Assembly (NCBI GenBank): GCA_015039365.1
Contig: WION01000420.1
Location: forward strand, 1 to 45,920
DNA: 45,920 nt
From: Amanita rubescens
Taxonomy: Eukaryota > Basidiomycota > Agaricomycetes > Agaricales > Amanitaceae
Reading direction: 5' to 3'
Shown: positions 32,625 through 42,551 of the stretch, piece after piece
How positions within the stretch are numbered: the first letter of the stretch is position 1
Layout of the letters: each line of letters starts with the position of its first letter
Notes under the pieces: generated by a model
Databases searched by the model: none
The model's input: the letters and a program-made list of their open reading frames with translations, nothing else
Told to the model about the DNA's origin: nothing
Made by a program: the position numbers and the translations under genes

Positions 32625-34254
32625 TGGGAGAATTGCGTCTGTTCCGTTCAGGTAAGTCAACTGCTTTGTCGTTCGGACGGAACGCTTATATATCTCGCAG
32701 GGAGCCCGGACTTCTTCATTCGTTCATGCCACCGATACGCTTTTATCGCGCCTGAACCTTGATGAAATCAGAGAAGCCCCATCATCGTTGTTTAGGATAT
32801 TCTCTTTGCCACGTATCTGCCTCAGGTGAAGCGGTATACAAGATGGCTTTTGAGGTTTCTTTCTCACTTGGTCCGAAAATGAGATGGCGAGCGTAATAGT
32901 GTCAGTTCCTAGACGAAGCTGATTCAAGGAATGGTCTTACGATGTACATATGTCATGAGTCTCGTCTTGATTCTGATTACTGAGCCGAGCATTTTTATTA
33001 TATCTAGATGGAGCCATTGTACGGTTACCTCTTATCAATTCTCAGTTTATTACCAAGGGACTGTTGAGACAATAACCGATCATCTGCCTGTCTTGGAATC
33101 GGCTTTGCTTAGAAACCAATTCAGGACTTCATTAGCGGCCGAAACCTTCAGGACCGGGCATCCAAGTGTAGGGGAGCCCCGAGAGGGACTCGTTAGGTGC
33201 CTTGCATGCGCTGGTCAATCTGAAGAAACATCCTCTGCGTCAGAAGGGGACTCTGTGAAGACACCCCAACAAACCTTTGCGTTTGCTTCCCTCTTCGTCG
33301 TCAACACCGTTTGACGATGCTTCTTGCGAGCCAGGTAAAGCAAAGAAGTTTGTTCCACAAATGCAATGCATGGATGACAAACTTTCGTATATATGGACAG
33401 CTGTACGGCCTCTCCATCATCATCACACCTACAGAACGTGACAAACTGCTATTCTCGAATGCTACTACACCGTCCTCCTCCTTTACTCTTCCGAGTCCTC
33501 CTGAAGTCAAGCGTTCCAGTTTTACTGTTAAGGTGGTCTCACTTGCCTCCCCGACATGATGGATTGCAGTGAGAAACCAGGCGACTGGATCCAGGAAGTG
33601 CCTACACATCTCTGCGGAAGATAAGGAAAGCAGTTCGTGCCATGAGGTCGCCATCTCAGCCACCATGTCCAAAGCAAAATTCGTCCATCAGCACCCAACG
33701 ACACCCAAGATCAAAGGCGATCAGGAAGGCATGTTTAGTTCTCTGCCGCTTCCTAGCTTGCTGGAGACATGTAAGAGGCTGGCGGCAACTCCGCCTTCTC
33801 CTACGTCTCGTCGAGCCGAGCCCATCAGTGCGGACGTTTCAAGAGTTGGATTTCAGTTCGACATCACTTGATCTAAGACCTCCAACTTTGTTGCAACGCA
33901 TCAGAGGAGGGGTCAAGCCCATCAAAATCTGCGAAATAGAGTAACTTTGCGCCGGACGCGGTCTCAAACCATTACTTGCCAGTCCTACCTGCCTTACCTT
34001 GATCAATGGTACTCTGCATTTTTTGATGGAAGTAGATTAAGTCATAGTATGTAAGACTAAGTAAGCCATCTAGGTTACTACCTAAGGGAAATTCTTGATG
34101 ACTATAAGACAACTTGTGACAAAAGCTGATGCAAAAGGTGATGGGTATCATTGCTGCTGCTTTTACCTTCTTGATGCTTCAAGTAGTAGACTCAATCTGT
34201 GTTTCATTAAGTGGAAAGTTGTGGTTGGGTGTTGGGACCCCACACCATTAACAT
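32625..34254. other. Long stretch without a recognised gene
   Basis: Open frames at 32931-33314 and 33311-33871 (plus) are Ser/Pro-rich and overlap a minus frame at 33301-33672. None gives a family motif. Sequence becomes AT-rich beyond about 33,960 as the NB-ARC/TPR island begins. Confidence 0.35.
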
Positions 34255-35790
34255 TTATGTGCAAGCAAAACATCAGCCTCATCCAACCTCCCCTGACTTT
34301 GGTATGTGACTGTTAGATTAGCCATGCTTTGGCAGACACTTTGACCGTCAAAGTGTCAGTGGGTGGTGTGATCCAAGCTTTTCTTTCATTGCCTCCATGA
34401 CTTGTACCTCCAGCTTCTCTGCTTCATCCCACCTCATCAGCAACCCTGCAAAAAAACTTACAAACTTATTGCATTAAGATCATTAGCTACCCCTAGTTAT
34501 CTGACACCCCAGTTAATAGTCAACAAGTTGGGGTCAGTAACTGTCAGTTACCCAAAGTCTCTTTGGAAAGTTTGTCCATGAGTTCATAAGATACTCTTCC
34601 AGGTTTTTGCCCTGTCAGTAAGATCATCAGTCTCCATCAGTCTCCATCAGTTTGTTTGTAGACCTGTCAATGGGATCATAAGTCTCTATTAGTCTACATC
34701 AGTTCCTTAGTAGGTTGGTCAATGGGATCATAGGTCTACATCAGTTCCTTTGTAGGTTGGTCAATGGGATCATAAGTTTCTATCAGTTCTTTTGTAGGTC
34801 TGTCAATAAGTTCATAAGTTCATAAGATGCCAAGTCTATAAGTTTATAAGTCCATAAGATGTCATAAGTCCCCATCAGTTACCATAAATGGCAAGTCAAT
34901 AAGTTCATAAGTTGCCACAAGTTGCCATAAGTTGCCATAAGTTTTTTTGCAGGGTTGCTGATGCTCCCCTGGTTCCAGTATGTGGCTGCTAGACAGGCCA
35001 TGCTCATCAGAGTGTCTCAGTGGTGTGGTCCAAGCTTTTCTTTGCTTTCTTCTATGACTTGTACCTCCAGCTTCTCTGCTTCATTCCACTTCCCCTGCCT
35101 CTTGTATGTGGCTGCTAGGTTACCCATGCTTGTCAGAGTGTCTGGGTGGTGTGATCCAAGCTTTTCTTTCCTTGCCTCTATGATGTGTACATCCAGTTTC
35201 TCTGCTTCATCCCACTTTCCCAGGCTCCGGTATGTGACTGCTAGATTAGCCATACTTGTCAGAGTCTCTGGGTGGTGCAATCCAAGCTTCTCTTTGCATG
35301 CCTCCATGTCTTGTACCTGCAGCTTCTCTGCTTCATCCCACTTTCCCAGGCTCCGGTATGTGACTGCTAGATTACCCATGCTTGTCAGAGTGTCTGGGTG
35401 GTGCAATCCAAGCTTCTCTTTGCATGCCTCCATGTTTTGTACCTGCAGCTTCTCTGCTTCATCCCACCTCCCCTGGTTCCGGTATGTGACTGCTAGATTA
35501 GCCATGCTTGTCAGAGTGACTTGGTGGTGTAGTCCAAGCTTTTCTTTCATTGCCTCCATGCCTTGTACCTGCAGCTTCTCTGCTTCATCCCACCTTCCCT
35601 GCCTTTGGTATGTGACTGCTAGATTACCCATGCTTGTCAGAGTGTCTGGGTGGTGTGATCCAAGCTTTTCTTTCCTTTCCTCCATGACATGTACCTCCAG
35701 CTTCTCTGCCTCATCCCACCTCCCTTGCTTCTGGTATGTGAATGCTAGATTAGTCATGCTTGTCAGAGTGTCTGGGTGGTGTGATCCAAG
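34255..35790 (-). pseudogene. 3' part of the NB-ARC/TPR gene: kinesin-light-chain-type TPR array, broken
   Basis: Between 35,757 and 35,017 six complete 42-residue units repeat the pattern WDEAEKL-V--ME--KEKLG-HHP-TLTSM-NLAVTY---G, the TPR type that follows NB-ARC domains in many fungi. The unit ending at 35,017 has TGA in place of the Pro codon of HHPDT. Decayed units continue beyond the 529-bp insertion to about 34,255 (for example RWDEAEKLEVQVMEAMKEKLGSHH, then a stop). The array is split from its NB-ARC domain by an 890-bp hAT-like insertion. Confidence 0.85.
34435..34963. mobile_element. 529-bp non-autonomous DNA element with 26-bp perfect terminal inverted repeats
   Basis: Both ends carry the same 26 bases in inverted order, starting CATCAGCAACCCTGCAAAA. 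It interrupts a TPR unit exactly between CCCAC-CT and CT-CCCCTGG, which read continuously in the neighbouring units, so the insertion duplicated two or three bases. The inside is AT-rich and made of loose tandem copies of ATAAGTT/ATCAGT words (34,600-34,950). It has no coding capacity. The superfamily is undetermined. Confidence 0.85.
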
Positions 35791-35798
35791 CTTTTATT

Positions 35799-36688
35799 TA
35801 GTGTTTCTATTTCCAGTCTCTCAGGACCGAAAAAGACCGGAACTGGACCGGACCAGGACCGATTTGGACCGGACTGCAGTCTCAGGTCTTAGGAGGTCCA
35901 AGGGCAGTCCGGTTCCAGTCTTTTTAAATTTTTAAAATCAAAAAAACCGCAAAAGACCGGTCTAGACCGGTCCTAGACCGCTAATTGTCACATGTGACCA
36001 ACACAGTCATGTTCTCCTATATTTTAGCTTTTTTTTGAGTATTGAAACATAAAAAACGGTTGAGATTTGAGTTCACAGTAGTAAAGTTTGTCAAAAGTTA
36101 TATATAACATGTGAATTTTGAAATCATCTGTTGTTGCAACACTCCAGGTAAGGTATTCTGAAATTAACTAATCTAGGTATGCTCTAGTACATCCAATGGA
36201 ACATAGTTGAACAGTGGGAGGGTGAGGGTCAGCAACACTGGGCTTCATTCTCTCTTTGGTGATCTCTTTGGCAATCTCTTTGGCAATGTTTGGCAGTCTC
36301 CTGGCATCATCAAAAATGGTTTTATGTGGCTCATCTGAGTGCAGCTGGGTGTGAGAGGGTGTGAGAGGGTGAGGGTTAGGAACATATTGATATTTATGAA
36401 GTTTTGTAGTTTTAAATTGTTGTATGGGAGACATAGGGACATAGAAACTAATGTAAGGACTGGTCCAGACCAGTCCAAGACCAGTCCAGACCAGTCCAAG
36501 ACCGGTCCAGATCAGGACCAGTCCTGGACCGGTCTTAACCGGTCTTTTTTTTAAATTAAGACCGGTCTTGCGGTCTTAAGCGGTCCGGTTCCGGTCTTTT
36601 CGATATCAGGGACACCCTGAGACCGGTCCGGTTTCGGTCTTTCCAAAAAAGGAAAAAAAACCGGACCGGACCGGACCTTGAATCACTA
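35799..36688. mobile_element. 890-bp hAT-like MITE with 8-bp target-site duplication
   Basis: It starts TAGTGTTTC and ends GAATCACTA, nine-base inverted ends with one mismatch. It is flanked by CTTTTATT at 35791-35798 and 36689-36696. Both ends and TSD length are typical of hAT elements. Sub-terminal regions (35,820-35,985 and 36,455-36,680) are packed with inverted and direct ACCGGTC/GACCGG words, likely transposase-binding sites and able to fold. There is no transposase gene. It lies in the first TPR unit of the NB-ARC/TPR gene. Confidence 0.85.
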
Positions 36689-36691
36689 CTT

Positions 36692-38358
36692 TTATTTGCT
36701 TGCCTCCATGGCTTGGACCTCCAGCTTCTCTGCTTCATTCCAACTTCCAATGTGATGAAATACAAGTGCAAATCTAACACATTCATCATCATAGTATACA
36801 GTACTTGAACTTAGCTGTACTGCATGATCATGATTTGCTCTAATATGTGGGGCAAGCAGTCCACAAAACTTATAGTTATCAACCCTATAGTTCAACTCTA
36901 CAGAACAGGCTAGCATGGCCCTTGTCATTGAAATCTGCCTATTAATTTCCATATGTAGAAATCTACTTCTGTTCCAGGAGTTCACTAATGCATGGACTGA
37001 GTACATTTTACCACTCTTCTTAAGCAGGGAAAATGATAACAGCACTTGTATCCCTAGTTGAAATTGTATTATATCCCATTCTCCCATCTTATCTAAAAAC
37101 AACATGTCAGGGTCCAACATTGTTACTGACAATGGGAGACCCAGTTTCTGTTCTGCATCAATGTTCCTCTTCTTGTAGTTTTCTGCTGCATTTTTGAACA
37201 ATTCTTCTGGTATATTCTCATTATGCAGGAAGGCAATTATTCTATACAGGGTAACAGCACTCTTAGCTGTTACAGCCCCTGATTCTACTCCCTTTGCAGC
37301 CCATGCCTCAATCTCTTTCATTGACATCTCCCAAGTTTCATATGTAGATAATCCATAACCAGATGCACCTTTGAAAGAAGGATTATGCATTAATTGATCA
37401 TGATTTTTGGCATATAGTTCCAGGTAATCTTGAAGTGAGCATCTGCAGGCTACCATGTATGCCCCAGCCTGGTCAATTGCAAGAGGAATGCCACCAAGCT
37501 TTGAGATAAGCTGCTTGGCCAAAATTTGAACATCCTCAGATGTGTGATTTAGTTTGGCTGATTTGAAAAGCAGTGATAGAGCCTCTTCTTCTTCCATTTC
37601 AAGAACCTCCATAGATTCCTCTGTGATCCTACACAATTCAAAATTCCTGCTTGTTATCAAGATATTTCCTCCATTTCCAGGTGGGAGAAATTTCTCAACC
37701 ACTTGGTATCCACCATCTGCATTATCATATATCATCAACCAATTTGACTTTCTAGAAATCCATTTGAGAGTATGTGCAGCTGAGGAGACAGCATTAGGAG
37801 GGGCCCCATTATTTGCCTGAGCAATCTGCCTGAGTCTGAGATCAATGACCCCATCTGAAGAAGCATCAATCCAAAATATGTCAGAAAATCTACAGTATCT
37901 CAATTAACTTGTACAGCTACAGAGGTCTAGTAGCACTCACAAACTTTCATTTTCTTCAGTAAATTTGAGGCAAATCTGAGTTTTTCCAATACCTCCCAAA
38001 CCATGCAAAAGAAATGATTTCCTTTTCTCCATGGCATTGGAAATAAAATAATCCTTTAGCCTCTGTAGACATGTGCTACGACCTGTAAACATGGTGCTAG
38101 ATTGCCTCACAGGAGGCAAAGGTGCCATCACTTCAGCAGGAGCTGAAGGATTGTTGATTTGCTAAAGCTCATGATGATTGTGGACCTCACACCAGCACAA
38201 TAATCACATACTATATAATTCCCACAAAAGTCGACAAACTGACTATTTGCAATTGTGATGTTCTGAGCTGCAGCAGGGATACCCGCATCGGGTCCAGAGA
38301 GAGCCTGTACAACTGGGGGGATACTATTGCTATTGATTCCCCCGGTTTCATCACCCAT
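36692..38358 (-). CDS. NB-ARC STAND NTPase (NLR-like), truncated before its TPR array
   Basis: STAND NTPases act as signal switches in fungal self/non-self and defence responses. Three exons (38358-38212, 38161-37941, 37889-36692) join in phase to 521 residues. Exon 1 reads MGDETGGINSNSIPP. Exon 2 carries the P-loop (FLLHGLGGIGKTQICLKF). Exon 3 carries kinase-2 (NWLMIYDNAD), sensor (GNILITSRN), the GLPL-like GGIPLAIDQAGAYM and a winged-helix end (VHALVNSWNRSR), then a TPR start (SWNEAEKLEVQAMEA). It stops at a TAA (36692-36694) that lies inside the target-site duplication of the hAT-like element. NTPase motifs are complete, so a TPR-less protein could be made. Base composition is clearly more AT-rich than the flanking genes. 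Confidence 0.85.
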
Positions 38359-38920
38359 TGTATCGCAGATTTTGGATTTCTTTACTATAGTAGATGTGAA
38401 GCAGTGTGCCCGGTCGGAGGCTATGTAAAGTAAGGTGGTTGTCAAGAAGAAAGAAAGATTGTAACGCATGTCACACTTTGCTCGCTGTGAAAAAACTCGA
38501 AATAGAATGCAAAACCCAACGTACAGCACATCACGCGTACCACGAAGATACTAGGCTTTGAACCAGGCTATGTTGTGCAAAACGGTTGCAGTAGTACGAC
38601 TGGTAGGTTTCTCGTGACGCGAGCGGTAAATGTGGTGCTACGCTGCATACAACATCCCCGACTCGGATTCCTTCAATTGATATTCCCTCTTCCAAAAAAA
38701 TTAACAGGGCTGGCAGCGGAGATCGCAAGATCTGAACCCTCCCTCGAGTCGATTCTAGCCTCAGTAGTTGAATTCACGACCATCGACATTCTTCTGACTG
38801 TTTGATCCCCCATCCGTACTAGTACTGAGTAAATATTGAGAGTTTCACGTAAGACTGCCTCGAGTTGGCATCGTGTTCACAACACCTCGCGTCGCGCAAA
38901 CAGACACAAACAGAGGCGCG
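38359..38920. other. Shared upstream region of the NB-ARC gene (minus) and SUN gene (plus)
   Basis: No gene is recognised between the divergent starts at 38358 and 38921. The SUN leader from about 38,885 is the part duplicated at 32,398. Confidence 0.5.
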
Positions 38921-41900
38921 ATGTCATTCAACGGAACACCGCTTGGACAAGGCAGACGCCTCGACCGCAGCACGTTTCTCGGGAAACATCAGTACCAACG
39001 CCTCGTGTCAAAGTATGTCTCATGTTTTTCATTTTATTTATCGTATATCAATCTATCCTTTAGCGCGTCATCTGCCACCGCTAAAATCCCACCTCTGCCA
39101 TCCTCAGACGACGATAACCAACCCGCCCTCGTTCGTTACGCACGCCTTAAGGAACGCGAACACGCTTCTGCACCCGACGTTCCTCATCGCCCGGGTGGCC
39201 CTAGAATCATCACATCCCCTCCAAACCCAGAAAGGTGGGGTCTCAAGGATACCTCTGTCAACGTCGCTACCGCCTTCCACCAGGCTGCTTCCGCTGCACC
39301 TGACATGCAAACCTATTCGACCAGTCATAACAACGCCTGGGCCTCCGGCTCAAACCGACGCAACCCCTCCGTGCCCCGAAGCACCTCTGTCGAGTACGAA
39401 AAGGAAGCACAACAGAACGGTTTCAGGAACCGTCTTGCACCTCCCCCCTCGCGTCTAAACAACACTGCAGGAGCTGGTCTCCGCGCTACATCCACCCAGA
39501 GCACGCGAAGACCCGTGTCAAAAACGGCGTCTGTCCACCACGTGCCTGACTCTGAAGCGGAAGCGGAAAACGATGCAGACCACGGCGATCGCGCAAAGAG
39601 CCCATTCGACCAAATCATCGACGTCGCAAAGCGTACCCTTGCGCCTGCAACCTTTTACCTCCGTCAACGCTCTCAGGAACCTGACGGGTCCGCAGAGATT
39701 TCCAACGTCAATGGACAAAACTCGACCTACGACTATTCAGCAGAGGAACGCGAATTCCAGGCTAACCGTTCAACTCCAAACAGCATCTCTGCTCATCGCA
39801 AGAATCGTATGTCCACAGACAACAAGGCTTACAAGCCTTCCATTTCCGACGGCGAAAGCTCGGAAGAGTACTCGGACGACGGCAAGGGTCGTCGTAGAAG
39901 AAAAAAGAAAAAAAATGATGGTACTGTTGGAGGTCCATTGACGACACTCCCAATCATGGCAGCAGATAAGAGAAGGAGAAGAAAGAGTAGAGGAGGAAAG
40001 AGCGGAACAGGCGGCGAGGACGATGAAAGTGAGAGTGAGGGTAACACAGCAGCCGAAAAGGTCAGTTGCAGTTGTCTTTTAAACACCACCGTGGCTGACC
40101 AACAGCCACTAGGCATCCAATCCGCGAGCCTCTGTCGCCAGATCATCCGTTGCACCTGCATCTCGGATATCCATTCCACCTGAGCCCCTGCCTGTGGGCA
40201 ATGCATCCCTTGATGATACCGAACAAGGACTACAGTCTATACCTGAAGCCGAAATAGAAGATGAACAAGTACAATTAGAAGCTCGAGACGAATCCCCCGA
40301 TCTAATCCCAAGTCAGCTACATGCCCCCTTTTCAATAGGCGCTTTCCTTGGACGATTGGTTCATTTGACGGTCAAGACGTCCCTGAACACGCTCATATTC
40401 TTGGTACACATCTTGTCCGGTCTCTTCTTTGTCATTGGCCGGATACTGGGAACGATAGTCGAAATCATCCTGGTCCGCCCATTCCGCATCCTAGGTCTCG
40501 TAGGATCACCATCTTCCGAACCAAAACGTCCCGCTGGAAAGTACTTCCTTATCGGCCTTGCCATCCTCGGTGTATGGTACGCAATCCAGGAACCGAACAA
40601 TCTGCCCTTTTCCATTCCATCAATCTCCATCCCCTCCCTCTTCAGCGGCAAAGGTAGATCCAGCCACGACCAAGTCTTCGTCGCTCCAGATGATGCACCT
40701 GCCAATTTTGCTGAACTCATCGCGCGTCTGAAAGTGATCGAGTCTGCCATGTCAGACTTGTCCCGCACTGATGGCTATCGCGCAAGTAGCTATGGCGGTC
40801 TTCTCGGACGCTTGGACGAGTTGGCAGATCGTGTTTCGCGCGAGGCGAGGGAGCAGAAACGCGTATTGGATATCGTGGATGGAAAAGTTCGAGATGGCGT
40901 CGAAGGTGCCGTTCGACGCATTGAAGAGAATGTGGAGAGGAAGGTAGCGGAAGGCGTCGATAGAAAGGTGGAAAGAAAGGTGGAAGAGAGCGTCGTCAGT
41001 CGCGTGAAAGAAGTGGAAAGAAAAGTAATGGATGGAGTCGTGAGCGGTGAACTGAACGGCGTGAAGAAAGAGATGGAGCTATTAAGGGCCAAGTTGGCAA
41101 CTTCTACTCCTTCTCCAAGGAATGGAGGAAACGACGAAGAGGCACGAATTAGACTTCGTCTTTTGGAGGAACGACTGGGCGACATCGAAGGCGACGTCAA
41201 GGATGCGCTAGAGCTTGGCAAAAAGGCCATCGTGCCCGCGACATCCGCAACGCCTTCGAGTTCTAGCATACCCTGGTGGACCAAATTCTCGCCTTCCAAA
41301 GGCTCGTCGTCATCCGCCATCACGCTCAAATCGTCCGATGGACAGGACATCACAGAGCTTCTCGATCAAATGATCACCACTTCCATCCTCACACATCTTC
41401 ACCAAGACGTACTGGCCATCCCCGACTACGCGCTCTTCTCAGCGGGTGCGCGGGTGATCCTGTCATTGACCTCTCCGACCCTCGAGGTCAGTCCGCCCAC
41501 GCTGCCTTCTCAGGTCCTCGCGTTTTTCACCGGACATGGGTACGCACTCGGCAGGCCACCGGTCACGGCGCTGCATCACGACCTTCAGAACGGGTTTTGC
41601 TGGCCGTTCCCTGGGAGTCAAGGTCACCTCGGTGTGTCGCTGGCGGCGCCGATAAGAGTGGAGAGCGTGACCGTGGATCACGTCCCGAGGAACATTGCAT
41701 TTGATGTGAGAAGTGCGCCGAAGGAGATGGAAGTTTGGGGGTTGGTCGAGGGAGTGGAGAATATGAGAAGGCTAAAGGAGTGGAGGGAGACGAAGGAGAG
41801 CCCTGACAATGAAGAAGAAGAGTACCCCTATCCGTCCATACTGCCTCATCAGCCAGAGTACGTCCGGGTCGCCAATTTCACCTATGACATGGACGGGCCG

Positions 41901-42086
41901 AGCCACATTCAAAATTTCCCCGTTTCGGATGAAATTACGGAAATCGGGCTCGATTTTGGTGTCGTCGTGTTGCTTGTGAAGAGCAATTGGGGCAGAGAAG
42001 ATTTTACGTGCTTGTATAGGTTCAGGGTGCATGGCAGTCGAGCGCCACCTGACTCGGTGCCCTTGGAGGATGGAAGCGAGGCATAG
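38921..42086 (+). CDS. SUN-domain protein of the inner nuclear membrane
   Basis: SUN proteins bind KASH partners to bridge the nuclear envelope (LINC complex), and tie chromatin and the spindle pole body to it. Three exons (38921-39012, 39064-40060, 40113-42086) give about 1,020 residues. The nucleoplasmic N-terminus is Ser/Arg-rich with basic runs (GRRRRKKKKN, DKRRRRKSRGG). A long hydrophobic stretch (TLIFLVHILSGLFFVIGRILGTIVEIILV) and a second helix (YFLIGLAILGVWYAI) cross the membrane. A coiled coil follows (VERKVAEGVDRKVERKVEESV, LEERLGDIEGDVK). The C-terminal SUN domain reads PDYALFSAGARVI, GRPPVTALHHDLQNGFCWPFPG, VTVDHVPRNIAFD, PKEMEVWG, FPVSDEITEIGL, SNWG and FTCLYRFRVHG. The start sits in the duplicated leader and fits the first donor. 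It looks intact. Confidence 0.92.
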
Positions 42087-42551
42087 AGCGCCTCTGAAGA
42101 ACAAATTTTAACGTATGGTTTTTGTACTATTTTTTTCTTTCCCCTCGTATATCTTTCACTTGACGCTAGGTTCTCTAATTCGCTTTTGCTATGCTACGTT
42201 ATTGATGATCTTTTAACGACATGTCCTGTCTTTTTCATTTTTCTCCGCTTTTTTTTTTTTTTTTTCATTTTTCCTGATCCCTTTGCGTAGGTCATTGCGG
42301 ATAAAGCTAAAGCTCGACTGCTGTATATCATACATATCCTACACATTCCGCATACCGCTCGTTCGTCGATCTCCTGCATGCATGCATTATGTAGCTATGA
42401 AGCAAGCAAACACAATGATATTTCCTGTTTAAATGCTATATTAAACAGTAGCACCTGGCATTACGAACAGCGGGGTCAAACGAACGTCACTTTGTACAGA
42501 CATGGAAATGCCTGTACCATCAATACAATCTCCCGAGACGTTCTTGAAACC
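42087..42551. other. Convergent 3' flanks of the SUN and Crinkler-like genes
   Basis: It holds a T run at about 42,249-42,265 and no gene. It presumably contains both polyadenylation regions. Confidence 0.5.

Noticed and set aside
33311..33559. MADS-box-like domain
   Set aside because: Only a loose resemblance of spacing (basic start, hydrophobic stretch); no conserved MADS core, and the frame overlaps another on the opposite strand.
34600..34950. CRISPR-like or satellite array
   Set aside because: The repeated words vary in length and sequence and lie inside a TIR-bounded element; there are no regular spacers.
34955..35935. 326-codon plus-strand frame with repeated Cys/Ser-rich units
   Set aside because: It is the antisense shadow of the TPR array; the minus strand gives perfect 42-residue TPRs.
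38550..38760. tRNA gene
   Set aside because: A GGTTCAAA-like word and stem-like segments do not form a cloverleaf with a plausible anticodon arm.
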